A DNA stretch of 64,000 nt from Mallotus nudiflorus (taxonomy: Eukaryota > Streptophyta > Magnoliopsida > Malpighiales > Euphorbiaceae). The translations under genes were made by a program, and so were the position numbers. How positions within the stretch are numbered: the first letter of the stretch is position 1; each line of letters starts with the position of its first letter. The stretch is from the NCBI GenBank assembly GCA_947683625.1, contig CANTUR010000911.1, positions 422,001-486,000 of the forward strand, read 5' to 3'. Below are positions 33,420-45,345 of the stretch, in pieces. The notes below the pieces were generated by a model. The model was not told where the DNA came from, did not search any database, and worked only from the letters and a program-made list of their open reading frames with translations.

Positions 33420-34687
33420 GTGCTCCGGTGAGAATCCAGTCACTTTTAGCTTGTGTTTTTGGGCTCATTCGACTCCTCTCAATGTGTACTACTCGGTTCT
33501 CAACTCGTTTCAATTCTACGATGTCCGGATTGTGAGTTTTCTCTAAGTTTTAGTTTATGCCATTTAGGGTTTTTATTTTTTTAAGCTTGAGTTTGAATGT
33601 TTATGGAAATATTGATATATGAATCTTTAGCTTCCTAAATATATTTTTAGTTTTTTTTTTGAATTTTTTTGAATTATGGGTAATTATTGAATTTTTTAAT
33701 AATTAAAAATGAATTTTTATTAATTATGTGTTTTATATGTTTATTATGGAAAATTATGTTAAATTAGTATAGTTAATTTAAATTATTAATTTTAGAAGTG
33801 AGAATATAATTTTGAGTAATTTTTGGAAAATATTTAGTATTATGTGAATTTTTGATTAATGGGTAAATTATGTATTTTTATTGAAATGATAGTTAAATTA
33901 TATTTTTTAAATAATTTTGAAATAATAAATAGTATTAAAATAATTTTTACGAATTATTTACTATTTTTAACTAATTAATAATAATTTCTGGAAATATATT
34001 CAAATAATAGTTTTATTTATTATTTTTGTGAATAAATGGTTTTTTAACTATTTTAATTATATATTTAAACTATTTAAATAATTAATTGTGAATTTTACTA
34101 TTTTATTTTGAATAATTGAAAAATCAAGTTTTTATTAATATTATATAATTTATTTGAGATTTTATTTAATTAATGTGAAAATAATTATATTTAATGTTTT
34201 TGATATTTAAATATGTTGTATTGTGGTTATTTATTGATATTTATGGATTTTGATGATTTTTGATATGTTATTATTATTCTTATTATTAAATATTGCTTTT
34301 ATTGTGAATTGTGATTCTCGGTTGGGAATTTGTGTCGTTCGGGGTCATAACCCGAGAAGCTATGCAATTGAATATTTTTGAAGTGTTTTTCTGTGCATGG
34401 TTAGTTCTACTTCGTGTAGAGAAATGTCCGTTTTACAGAGAAAATTATATCAAAATTTCAGTAGATTTCTCATGAAACGTGACATCGGGTCTATTTTAGT
34501 AGAGTCGTATTTTTTTAATCGAGTCTTTCCTTATAAATCTAGAATTTGTAGGAATTCTGTTTTTAATTATTTATTCTCTTTAGCCACACCTCCAGCCGAA
34601 CCGATTGGTCGGGGTTGAGCACAAGTGCGTAGAGAAGCACATTCAACCTGTAAGTTAATAACTGAATTTTGTGTTGAGTGTTTTAAA

Positions 34688-34758
<71 letters not shown>

Positions 34759-35208
34759 TCTTTGATTTATGATAAAAAGGGAGAATTTAATAAAAGAGTT
34801 ATTTTTTTTCAGAATCTCGAGAGTCGTCTATCTGTTAGCCTACTCTACGCCGGGTTTCTTATTCTCTGGCTGTATTATGCAGGTCTATATGATATATATT
34901 ATTGTCATGTGTGTATTTTAAATCTAAAATACCGTAGTAGTAGTGAAAGAGTTATTTATTATGTTGTATTTTGTGGATTGACGTATGTATGAAGAATTTG
35001 TACTAAAGATTATTATTATATATATTACCTAAATTTGTATTGGATTTTAATTCATTTGTACTTTTTATCTTTATTTTAATTATGTCATTTTATTATCGTT
35101 TTTATTTTTTTAAAATTTTTGTTAAGGTTTACTATATGTTTCGGGTACTTTTTATATTTTTATTTTCTAATACCGGTCATGTGTTCCTTTTTGAGTTCGG
35201 ATCATGCC
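33420..35208 (+). repeat. Decayed chromovirus LTR fragment, plus orientation
   Basis: It is collinear with the right two-thirds of the plus-oriented solo LTR at 23528. The block TTCTACTTCGTGTAGAGAAA (34405-34424) and TCATGAAACGTGACATC match the structured block of the family, and the end TTGAGTTCGGATCATGCCA is a decayed GGGTCGTGACA terminus. Its 5' end is missing, being joined to the viral scrap near 33410. A long (AT)n run is at 34693-34754. Confidence 0.65.
34693..34754. repeat. (AT)n microsatellite
   Basis: About 60 bases of alternating AT within the LTR fragment. Confidence 0.95.
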
Positions 35209-36110
35209 AATAATAAAATAAAAAAATAATAAAAATATAGTATAAAATTATAACACGAGATATCAACTAGTTTATGCAGATATTAAGAAAAATGAATATC
35301 AGAAAATTAGTTGGCGTCAATGTCGAATTATGATAATTTTTTAACACTAAAATAAAATCGTCCGCCTGTAACTAATAAACACAAGCTTGAATTAAGGTAA
35401 ATTACTAGGGTGTATATGTGTGCATATATACCCTATTTAGTTAATAAGGTGGATTTGCAAGTTATTTAAACCTTAATTAGATTATTTAACTGTTCTTAGT
35501 TACATCCACCATTATATATGAAACATGATTAACAACATCTTATGCCGGGTGGCTGTAGATTTTTTTTTTTTAATAATTGTTCTAGATCTTTTAATAGCAT
35601 TGGAATGTTCCTTTTTAACATACTTTTATAAATTAATTTCACTTACATAAATGGCTATAAAAATTTATACGAATTTGAATGACTAGAAAAGAGAGCATTT
35701 AGATCAATTATTTGACAAAGATAAAATTTAGGATCAACCAAATTATTTTTGAAATAAACCAATCAAAATAAATCGAGTAATGTATTTACATTTCTATGTT
35801 CGCTTTATATTTATTTTTCGTACAAAATAAACCTTTCCATTTGATATATAAAAAAAGAAAACTTCAAATCTATTTATAAAGCTTCTAAGAAAAGAGTAAG
35901 ATTTTGCTTTCCAAAAACAAAAAGAGCCAATTTTGAATTAATAAAGATAAAGAAAAAGCAAGGAATAATAGAGGTTGGGATCATGTATCAATATATGACC
36001 AAAATTTCAACTGGACAAAAGAAAAAACCACTATTTATGGCTATGGAGAATTCCAAACTGTTAAAAGAAATTTCTATTATTAAAAATTATTTATTGCTAA
36101 ACATATCTAT
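35209..36110. other. Upstream region of the defensin-like gene
   Basis: Non-coding AT-rich DNA. 35232-35460 is repeated at 20318-20587. A stretch starting near 35735 (AAATAAACCAATCAAAATA) is also found upstream of the pseudogene at about 48055, so the duplication that made the pseudogene included several hundred bases of 5' flank. Confidence 0.7.
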
Positions 36111-36120
36111 TTAATTTGCC

Positions 36121-36128
36121 TATAAATT
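36121..36128 (+). promoter_or_regulatory. Candidate TATA box of the defensin-like gene
   Basis: TATAAATT lies 79 bases before the start codon within TTTGCCTATAAATTT, and the same TTTGCCTATAAATTT is kept at the pseudogene (about 48440-48455). Conservation between the copies and the position support it; the transcription start is not shown. Confidence 0.55.
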
Positions 36129-36199
36129 TTCATTGGGTGCCTGTGCAAGAAAATACAATAGAAGAAAACATAAAAGAAGAGCAATTCAGGAAAAAAAAA

Positions 36200-36684
36200 A
36201 TGTTGAAGCAAGCAACAACCCTTCTTTTCCTTTCTTATGTTCTATTATTAGGTTTATCATCCATTGCTGATGCTCAAAATGCTTCTCCTGGAGGTAATTA
36301 AATCTACTAAATTGCATTTGTACGCCAAATGCGATCATTTGCGAGTTCAAATTTTGAAAATTTTTATATTTAAAATTATTTTTTATCACTTCAATTGATT
36401 TTTTAATTAATTCTAGATTTTGCACAACAAAAGAATTATTGAAAAAATGACGGGAGTATGTTTTTAATTGTATGATTTGGATAAAATGTGTAGGGGGAAT
36501 CCAATGGTGCCCAATGACGGCCGAGTTCGTTGGGCATGATTGTGGAAGTAATGGAAATTATCAATGTTTGCTTGACTTCTCGGGAAAGTATGGAGCAAGC
36601 AGCATGCCAAAGAACTGCCGTTGTCAATCTTTAGGATCTGCAAAACATTCCTGCAATTGTGACATTGTTTGTCGTGAATACTAA
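36200..36684 (+). CDS. Secreted cysteine-rich defensin-like (DEFL/SCR-like) peptide, two exons
   Basis: Exon 1 is 36200-36293 and exon 2 is 36494-36684. The intron (36294-36493, GT...AG, phase 1) joins the frames exactly to give 94 residues. Residues 1-25 are a clear signal peptide (basic start, LLFLSYVLLLGLS core, ending ADA). The mature part of about 69 residues has eight cysteines spaced C-x10-C-x7-C-x16-C-x-C-x9-C-x-C-x3-C, enough for four disulfides. One intron between signal and mature parts, a tiny secreted product and eight Cys with two CxC pairs are typical of plant defensin-like or S-locus-cysteine-rich-like families. Members act in defence or in cell signalling such as pollen recognition; which applies here is not known. 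A broken duplicate is at 48534. The ATG chosen follows an A-run, and an alternative in-frame ATG upstream (36116) would give a poor leader. Confidence 0.8.
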
Positions 36685-37180
36685 TTAATCTCTAGCACTT
36701 GGTTTGCATAATTAATTTTTATAATTTGTTTTAATATTTCATGTATTGTATCCATTTTGAGAAGAAAATTCAATGCTTATGAAATCTTTATAATATAAAA
36801 ATTATTAATAAATACATAAATTTGTGAGTTTGAATTTTGTTTCTAATAAATTATCCAATTACTCTCGCTTGTTTGTTACTTAGACATTGTTATTATTACT
36901 ATCCTCTTAGGCTTTTTTATTTAAGGGCGATGCTAAAAGAATATAATCTATCCAAATTTTTTTTATACCAATTTTTCATAAATTCCATTAAAACTGTAAG
37001 CTCAATCTAAATATATTGCATATAAATGGATAAGCATATCATAGACTAGCAATAAAGTCACTTAACTCTTCAATTTCTCGGCAAACTTAAGCATGTCCCC
37101 TTTTTATGCATTGTCTAAATCCATACACTATATTTAAATTAAGCTTGTAATCTCAATGAAGTTGGTAAATAAGATAATTT
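36685..37180. other. Gene downstream flank, no feature recognised
   Basis: AT-rich DNA following the defensin-like gene. Several AATAAA-like words occur, for example near 36809, but none can be singled out as the poly(A) signal. There is no repeat or ORF of note. Confidence 0.5.
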
Positions 37181-37239
37181 CTTTGTTATTAAATTTCTAA
37201 TGTGCAAGTTCCTCATAGGAGGCGAGTACAGAGGATACT

Positions 37240-37352
37240 TTCTAATAACATAGGTGGAGATTAGATCATTATTCTAAAACAAGTTAAAAGAGAAAGAAGA
37301 AGAAGAAGAAACTTTCTAATAACATAGGTGGAGATTAGATCATTATTCTAAA
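37240..37352. repeat. Short direct duplication in the viral leader
   Basis: ACTTTCTAATAACATAGGTG with its following 28 bases occurs twice, near 37240 and near 37312, separated by an (AAG)n run. It is a local duplication within the second viral copy. Confidence 0.8.
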
Positions 37353-37430
37353 AAAAAATTAGAAACTCGTGGTTTTTATTTCTAAGGCTGTGTCTATAAA
37401 AGGTTCTTTGCCTTCGCAACGAAGTAGAAT

Positions 37431-37448
37431 CCTCCTTTTATAGTGATG
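37431..37448 (-). promoter_or_regulatory. Pararetrovirus promoter TATA region, second copy
   Basis: The minus strand CATCACTATAAAAGGAGG resembles the TATA region of caulimovirid full-length RNA promoters and aligns with 23184-23191 of the first copy. The downstream flank (TACAGAGGATACTTTCTAAT type words near 37230-37330) is also shared between the copies. Confidence 0.6.
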
Positions 37449-39419
37449 AGGAGCACCATTACAAAAGATAACCTGATTGGATATCATCTAATTAGGAATT
37501 GATATAAGGATTACAACAAGCTATTTTTATGACACTTGGCTAATACTATTATAAACACAACCACGTGAAGACTATAATAATCAACCTGTTAGACAAGACT
37601 AAAGATAGTTCATATGATCTAGTACAATAATATACTACTTTATTTTAAAGTTGCAATGACACCTATAAAGATTGTGACTAGTTTACTTTTTAATAGGCTT
37701 ATGGCTTGGTGACAATTTTCCTTCATCTCCATTGTAATCACTTTATATGTTAGGGTATTGGGAGTATGTAGCAATGGGCCTTCTTGGATCAACAATTGTC
37801 CAAGGTTCTAGAAAGTCTTGTTCCATCATGCTTCATTTTTAGACTGGACCTTATACAGAGATTGAACTTGCTCCTGGACTTTAAGCTTTCATCCAAAGCT
37901 CTTTATTTGCAATAAGTCTTTATTCATATTCATATGGATAAGTTTCCTTTAGGGCATCTTCATTTTCTTTAGGCCAAATTTCTTTAGGAATCTTTCCATT
38001 TTTATGAAACATGGATCTCTGGAATTCCCTACATTGAGAAAAGTTATCGACATTAGATATTAAATGGTGAACTATTTAAAATCTATATGTCTTGTATATT
38101 TTGAAGCTAGGAACATTTTATCTTTAATTTTCAAGAATGACTGTGAAAGATTATTATGGAATGACATCCTTCTGAAGAAGAAACTTGCTAAGTATGTGCT
38201 TCATTTGTTAACCATGACCTTTATCTTGAAATCCCTTTAGAACCATTTCAAAAAGTAATCAAGTGAGGATTTGATCTCTGCCCTTCTTTAATCATCTTAA
38301 GATACATTGAGAGCTTTAATGGCTACAAATCAAAGGCTATCTAGTATAAATGACACATGTACCAAAATATGATTAACAATTCTTTTAGCCAGTAAAATTC
38401 CTTATCAAGGCTTTGTTCAAGAAAACTAAAATGTCAAGTGAATGGATATTTAGGGTGACAACCTAGTTTTTCATAAAAAGTTGGCCCATATTTTCTAGTT
38501 AAATGGGACTAGTGTTTGAAAATTTATTTTGAAGCTATTTTGGTAAGGGTGGTAAGTTCTAATGGAATCCCTTTTGCAAGAAAATCATTTGCTGACTAGA
38601 ACATTAAGATCATAGGAAGGATTTTTATTCTGAAAGGATTTTCTATGGAACAAGAAATTGATGGTTTGCTTAAAAGATCAATAATGAGATTGTCTTCACC
38701 CTTGATAGGTTTTACTTTAAAATCATACTTGTTGAACCATTCCTTCCATTTTAAAAGTTATGGATATGGAAGTTTTTCTTTTAAATTCAAGCATCTTGGG
38801 AAAATATGAGTAGTCCATGACTACTTTAAAATTATGTCCCACCAAATAGAATTCAAACTTATATATTCCATATTTCAGTCCTAAAATCTCTTTGAATGTT
38901 GAGTGATAATGTCATTCTCCATCAGAGAACTTCTTACATACATGTGCATAAATTCTTTATTTTTTTATCATCTTCTTCAAGAATGATTGCTCCCTAAAAC
39001 TAATCACTTGCATCCATTTAAAGGAATCTTTTTCCTTTCACTAGGATTTGTAGCACTGAAAGATCTTGAGTAATCTTTCTTGAGCTGAGCAATTGCTTTT
39101 GTTTGATCTTCTGTCCATGGCAGGGGATTCATTTTAGTAGTGCTCTTAATGGTGTTATCTTCTTAGTTACATAAGGAATAAAGTCCCTTAGATAATTAAG
39201 GATTTTAAGAAACTCTTTGACTTGTTTAACAAATAAATTATTATAAGGAAATTTTTATAATTCTAAGGCAATGTGTGGACCAAGTTGATAGCTTCCATCT
39301 CTGAATCGCATTTTAAAAAATTTTATTTCTTTTTTTTATAATAAGCACCTTTATTGGGGATAACATAACTCCGTATTACTTTCTTAGATCAACAAATTGT
39401 AGGAGTATAACTTCATAGC

Positions 39420-40130
39420 TCTTTTCATTTAAAGAAAAGAGTAAGATGTCATCAACATACACTAGAGCATTATATAGTATAAACCCATATATTTTAATCA
39501 TGACCTTTTGAAAAAGTGATAAGGCTACTTTTAATTCGAATGGCATTACGGTCCATTGATAATAATGGTTTGGAATGCAAAATGCTATTTTTTATTTGTC
39601 TTTTTCTTTTATCTCAAGTTGCCAAAATCCTACCTTTAAGTCAATTTTTAAAAAGGTTTTTGCTCCCATAAAAAATATGAATAATGAAGAAATCTTAGGC
39701 AAAAGAAATTTAGAGGTTGATAATTTATCACTAGACTTTTCTTTCCTCTAACTTGTTCAAAATGCTTATTCATATAAAACTTTAACTTGCATATTTTGAC
39801 TTTGTTGGCTCAATCAAACCTTGATCTCTCAATTGTGTACATTCTTCAATAGCCAACTTCAAATCTACATTGAAATTCTATTTAAAGGGCAACAAAAATA
39901 AAGAACTTAGGGTTCTTCCATAAAGGAGAAGAGCACTTCTTTAAGAATGGAGTATGTGAATCTGGACTGCATTGTTGCAACAAAAACTCATAGATAGGTT
40001 GAAAGTCTGTTAGAGATAGTGTTTGGTCTAAAATGAAAATTAAGGGTCTTATAGGAAAAAGTTAAAAGAATTTCCTAAATTTAAACCCATTTAGAAGGAT
40101 TCGTAAATCCTTCGCCTTCTAATAGACATC
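39420..40130 (-). pseudogene. Pararetrovirus RT domain, second copy
   Basis: The catalytic block reads LVYVDDILL (near 39440-39470), with YVDD where the first copy has YIDD. Flanking DNA aligns with the RT of the first copy (CCATTGATAATAATGGTTTG versus CCATTGGTAGAGTCTGTTTG). Multiple stops and indels disrupt it. It is an old, non-functional remnant. Confidence 0.75.
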
Positions 40131-40925
40131 AAATCCAAGAATAATTTCTTTTTCCAGGTAGAGGTCATCTAAGAACATTTGTCCATGCATGGGATCCTTA
40201 AAAAAAAAGGATTTTTATAAGTTGTTAGGTTTTATATATGGATTCAAATAAATCTCCATTTGCTACATAAAAATATTCAAAATGATTTTTCTAATATTCA
40301 TTTGGAAGTGCTTTTGGGTTTAGGATGGTTGTTCTAGCTCCAATGTCTATTAGGGCAATGATTTTTATAAGTTTAGAATAGTTGGTTGGATAAATTTGGA
40401 TGGGGCTAGTGGATTTGGATGGTCATCATGAGTTAATGTTATAACTTTGTTAAAAGAAAATTATTGTGGATATGGTAGTGCTTATTCATTAGAATTATAA
40501 GTTTCTAAATCTATATAATGACATACTATAAAAATACTTTCTGGTAAAGGCTCATCTTCTTTAGAAAAGAGAGATTTAATGTCAGCATTCTCCAAATCAA
40601 GTGTTGTGATATGCTGAATATGTTGAATCATCTTTTATATTCTTTGTCTTTAAAGGACAATTTTTAACAAAATGTCCTTTCCTTTTAAAAATGTAGCACC
40701 TATATGTGCTTTTCTTTCCCCTATACTTTTTTTTCTTATAATACTTCTACTTTTTTTTATCTTCCCTTTTTTCCTTTTCCTTTTTCTTACCTGAACACTC
40801 ATATTTTATTGAGTCTTTGCATTTAATATGCAAATTATGCCTTTTACAAGACAGTTTTTCTAAAGGATTCTTCTTACTTCTAGTCAAATTAGAGGTACTA
40901 TGATCTCTCTCTCTCTCTCTTAATG

Positions 40926-42440
40926 CTACTATTGTTAAGTCAAACTATGGTTTCTTGTGCAATAGTGCAAGCATGAGTCAAGTTGATTTCATTATTTATA
41001 TTTGGACTTAACATTTCTTCTTAGAATTGCATTTAACCAATTAAAATTTTTATTATCAATAGGTTGCAAGAACCCCAAAAAATATATTTTCAACTTTGAA
41101 TTAAGAAAATTTTGGCCCAAAGTCAAAAGCCTCCTTGTATGGACGATTGATGCTTGATAGGGTCTTAGGGCGCCTACTAGTCATGGACAAAATCCATTGC
41201 AACCCCACTTGTAGATGGCATTGAGCCATTGACTATATTGGGGCTAGTTACTTATTTAGTTGATTAGCGTTGTGTCTATTTGAATGATGGAGCAAGGGTT
41301 TGTGTCACATATTCTTTACCGGCATCAACACAATCTATTTCATAAATCATTTTCAACTATATTTTTCATTTTGGTTTGGTTTTTTTATAAATGTTACTTA
41401 AAAGCGAGTTAGAAAAAATGCCTACCAGTGTATAATAAGATTTACATATAATTATTTTCAAGTCATATTGTCAATAAAAAAACTACTACATTTATGTAAA
41501 ACATGTCTGATATACTATATTAGAATGGTTGAGTCTTTTTTTACATGTATAAAATTTATGGGTTAATCCTACTTGGTTATATATAGTTAATGATATAATT
41601 TTGTTTCTAATGAAAAATATCTTCACTGAATGCAAGTGGGAGTTGATATTATTCAAAATTAAATGAAATCTCTAATACTTCTTCTTAAGACTGCTTGACG
41701 TAATTTATTTTTTCTTTTTTGGGTCTCATCAACTCCAAGGTGGGTTCTGTCTATAGAGTGTTTCTATGCAATTAGTTTCTCATCCCAATTTTGTTTATGG
41801 CATGGTTTATTACTATGAGAACTAAGCTCCACATAATTATGCATCACGTCGTATATATCATTAATTAAGAAATTTTGTTTTTTTGGTTCTACCTTTTTGT
41901 TACATATTCCCCTCAACACTATCGCTAATCCAGCTATGATTTTCTATTACTTTGTCTACTATCAGCTCTAGAATAAATGTCTTTTTGTCACTTCACACAT
42001 TCCAATAATAAATGTTTGCTTGGCTAAATACATTATTTCACTCTTAAAACTTTACATGATTAACGTTTGACTTCAATTATTTTTCCTCTATTAAATTTTG
42101 TTTGTTAATGTAATTCAATGTGCATTTTTTCTTAATAGTCTTATGTTTCTCAACTAAATATTTTAGCATTGTGGGTGGATGTTCATGTTCTTATTATTGT
42201 CCATCTATCCTAGTATATGTATATATAGATGGTATACTTAATTCTGAAGTATAATTTGCTAGCACCAAATCAAATCCACAACAGTGCTTTGTAGCAAAAG
42301 TCATACATTGTTTTCTTCTTTTGTTCTTTTATTTTCTCTAATTGTTTTACATTATGTATTTCATGATCCATTTCATTTTTATTTTGCCTCAAATTATATC
42401 ACAGGCATAATAGTTAATTGGATAGGCAAAAAACATACCT
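40926..42440. other. AT-rich intergenic stretch, no gene recognised
   Basis: It starts after a (CT)n run at 40901-40920. No ORF above background, no terminal repeats and no similarity to other parts of the window that I could find. Confidence 0.5.
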
Positions 42441-43100
42441 AGTAGGGTTGAGCACAAAACAGAAAAAAAATATTGAACTAAAAGACTAGACTTTACAAAA
42501 TATCCAGTACTGAACTGAACAATTTTAATTTCAAACTAAATTGGACCAAATTTTGTAACTAATTTGGTATGGTACTGGATATTTACAAAAAAAATCAAAA
42601 CCAAGAACTTTACCTAACCTTACTGAAACCGTATCAAATTGAAAATCGAATGTAGTGTACTAATTTAATAAATAATATATAAATATGAATAATAGTAGTG
42701 AACTTAATTAAATATTTTTCATTGTATTATTAAGTAGTATATATTAAGTAGCATATGTATAATAACATATGATAAAAATTAATATGTTGTGTGTTTAAAA
42801 TATAATAAATAAGTTGTTGTAGTTGTTGTTGTTATTATTATTTGATTGATAGGTAAAAATATAAAATGTCTATTATATTACAATTTAAACTTAAAATGTG
42901 AAAATAAGAAAATTCATATTGCATAGTTTCAAATAATTCAATTAATAAATAAGAAATAAGAGAATTGTTATTATTATCGACAAGTAAAAATGTGTAATGT
43001 CCATTGTATTTCAAATTTCAAATAAGAAAATACAAAAATATAAAAAATAAGAAAATCAACATTATATCATTTCAAATTTTGTAATTTATTAATTAAAATA

Positions 43101-43168
<68 letters not shown>
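43101..43168. repeat. (TTA)n microsatellite
   Basis: About 22 uninterrupted ATT units. Confidence 0.95.
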
Positions 43169-43169
<1 letters not shown>

Positions 43170-43385
43170 GTTATATAATCTTATTGATATTATTTAAAAA
43201 TATTAAGCTGAATAATATTATTATGATTATTATTTTTATTGCATATTAATATAGATATATATTATAAATAATCAAAACAACGTAGTTTTGCCCAAAACTA
43301 CACTGTTTGAATTAAAGAAAGTCATGTTATTACAAATAAAAATAAGAGAATGGTCATTCTTATTAATTAAAATATATTATTAGTA

Positions 43386-43388
43386 CTG

Positions 43389-43438
<50 letters not shown>
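43386..43438. repeat. (CTA)n microsatellite
   Basis: About 17 uninterrupted ACT units at the same relative place as the (TTA)n tract of the neighbouring unit. Confidence 0.95.
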
Positions 43439-43439
<1 letters not shown>

Positions 43440-44307
43440 ATTGATATTATTTAAAATTAATGATATTATTTGATATTAAGTAATCTAATCTTATTGATAT
43501 TATTTAAAATTAATGAGGTAAATAGTATTATTATAGTTATTATTTTTATTGTATACTATTATGTATAGGCATATATTATAGATAACCAAAACTACATAGT
43601 TTTTCCCAACACTACGCCATTTTGATTAAAATAAGTAGTGGTCTTACAAATAAAAATAAGAGAAGTTTAAGCATATACAATAATTTTTCTAAAAATATGT
43701 ATTAAATTTATGTTTATACAAAAATGTATAAATGTACATAAAATTTTACTATTTATTTGCTGGTAATAAATATAAATTCGATCAATAATATAAATTTATG
43801 AAGAAACAAACTTTTAACATACCGATCCATTTCGAAAGAATCAAATTTTCAAACTAAACCGTCTTGAAAAATGGGATGGTACGGTATGGAGATTTTTAAA
43901 TTTGGCACTATTACTGAAGATTTTTAAATTGGCACTAGTATTAGAGATTTTATTTTTAAAATCTTCAAAATTTGGTATGATTCCAAAGATTTTAAATCCC
44001 TGAATTTTTTTGACCTATGTTCACCCATAACACTTGGCCCCTGTACTTATAATGAAAAATCTATTGACTCCTTATACTTAAAGTTTGACTTTAAAGATAC
44101 CTTAACTTGTAAAATTTGACTTTATAAGGTTCTATAATCTAGACATCATAGAACAAAATGGCCTTATAAACTAAGTTGTCACAAATACCTATTACCTTGG
44201 ACATTTAGTTCTCATAATTTGGACATTTGAATGCACACATAATAACACAAAAGGCCCCAAAAATGCAAGAAATCCTAAAGTAAAAGGAAAATAACTGAAA
44301 ATGATAG

Positions 44308-44655
44308 GTATAATACATTGATGGCTCCTTATACTTGGACAATTTGTTTGTTTGATGCCTCAACTTATATTTTTACCATGTCAACACTCAGAACTCATCT
44401 AAAATGCACCAATTTAATGATAACATACACCTATCACCCCTGTACTTGCCACTTTTTGTTCATTTGACACCTTTACTCGTAATTTTTTATTAGTCTAACC
44501 CTTAAGATATGGCATGTGCTAATTTATTATTTTATACCATGTATGCTGATAGGGATTTCAAAAATTGCATTTTAGGTAAGTTCATGTGTTGAAATGATAA
44601 AACTATAAGTTGAGGTGCCAAACTAATAAAAAATGACAATAGAGGGCTATGGATG
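44308..44655. mobile_element. Foldback element with inverted repeats of about 95 bp
   Basis: 44308-44405 and the complement of 44557-44655 align over nearly their full length: ATAATACATTGATGGC against ATAATACATCCATAGC, GCCTCAACTTATA against CACCTCAACTTATA, and CTAAAATGCA in both. The loop is about 150 bases and non-coding. Long inverted ends with a short core fit a MITE, possibly Mutator-like. No clear target-site duplication is visible. Confidence 0.6.
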
Positions 44656-45084
44656 TATTATGCTAAAATAATATGAGATTGCAGATAAAGAAAAATCAAT
44701 GCTCCAGAAAATGTGCATCACATTTTGTCAAAGGAAAGTATCCTCTTCTCAAATGCATGCATTAACACTTGCATTCATACATTAAAACAAATAATAATAA
44801 ATCTTTTCTCATTTTCTTACAAATTTATATGTGCCATAAGTAGCACCTATTAGAGTTAAGTAAACCGACTCTAATTGTTATAATCTTCTTTAGTATCAAT
44901 TTCCTAAACATGATTAATAGCTTTAAGTCAAGATTTTTTGAACTTTAATAAACGTAATGCTTGACTATCATCTGAATGGAAGAAAATCTTACAAAAATAA
45001 AATTTGTAAGGGACAATAATGAACAAAATAAATTACAAGTTATCCAGACATCTTTTAAATAGGCATGAATGTCAAACTATACCT

Positions 45085-45345
45085 AGTCAATGCTAAAAAA
45101 TGAGTAAGAGTATCTAAAAGAGACCCTCAGAGGTATTCACATTGAGTAAAGTGAGAAAGACAAGGAATACTAAAAAGGAAAAATATTTTGAATAAATGTT
45201 AAAAAATTAAAAAATTAAAACCTTCATGTACTGTAATGCTAAAAAAACTGAGTACGAGTATTTAAAAAAGGATCTTTAGGTGATACCCATACTGATTAAT
45301 ACAAAAAAGACAAATGATACTAAAGAAGGAAAAATTTTTCTTAAA
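45085..45345 (-). repeat. Two copies of a dispersed repeat of about 130 bp
   Basis: Units start near 45098 and 45240. Each contains GAGTA(A/C)GAGTAT and GACAA(G/A)(G/T)(G/A)ATACTAAA words. The complement recurs at 53270-53345 and twice at 56645-56890 (CTCTTTTAGTATTCCCTTGC). The repeat has no ORF and belongs to an unidentified dispersed family. Confidence 0.65.

Larger units (their letters stand above)
37181..40925 (-). mobile_element. Second endogenous pararetrovirus copy (older, promoter to coat zinc finger)
   Basis: It is collinear on the minus strand with the copy at 22788-33204. The C-terminal block is at about 37880-38190, RNase H at about 38640-38990, RT at about 39420-40130, protease near 40330 and the coat zinc finger near 40650-40740. 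A promoter-like block with CACTATAAAAGGAGG lies at 37431-37448. Frames are broken throughout by many stops and indels. The RT still shows LVYVDDILL near 39440-39470, and the zinc finger has lost its second cysteine (CYIF in place of CYIC). The movement-protein half is missing. Confidence 0.8.
43088..43660. repeat. Imperfect tandem duplication of about 290 bp with different microsatellites
   Basis: Two units (about 43088-43367 and 43368-43660) share TTGATATTATTTAAAA, AATCAAAAC..GTAGTTTTGCCC type blocks and TTACAAATAAAAATAAGAGA. The first unit starts with (TTA)n at 43101-43168 and the second with (CTA)n at 43386-43438. Confidence 0.7.
42445..44030. mobile_element. Candidate non-autonomous DNA transposon
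   Basis: The left edge GGGTTGAGCACAAAAC and the right edge GACCTATGTTCACCC are imperfectly inverted (GGGTTGAGCA against GGGTGAACAT). The subterminal parts are rich in ACTGAAC/GTACGGTATGG type words, a style common in hAT-like plant elements. There is no transposase frame and no clear 8 bp duplication. The interior holds a duplicated block with microsatellites. Confidence 0.35.
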
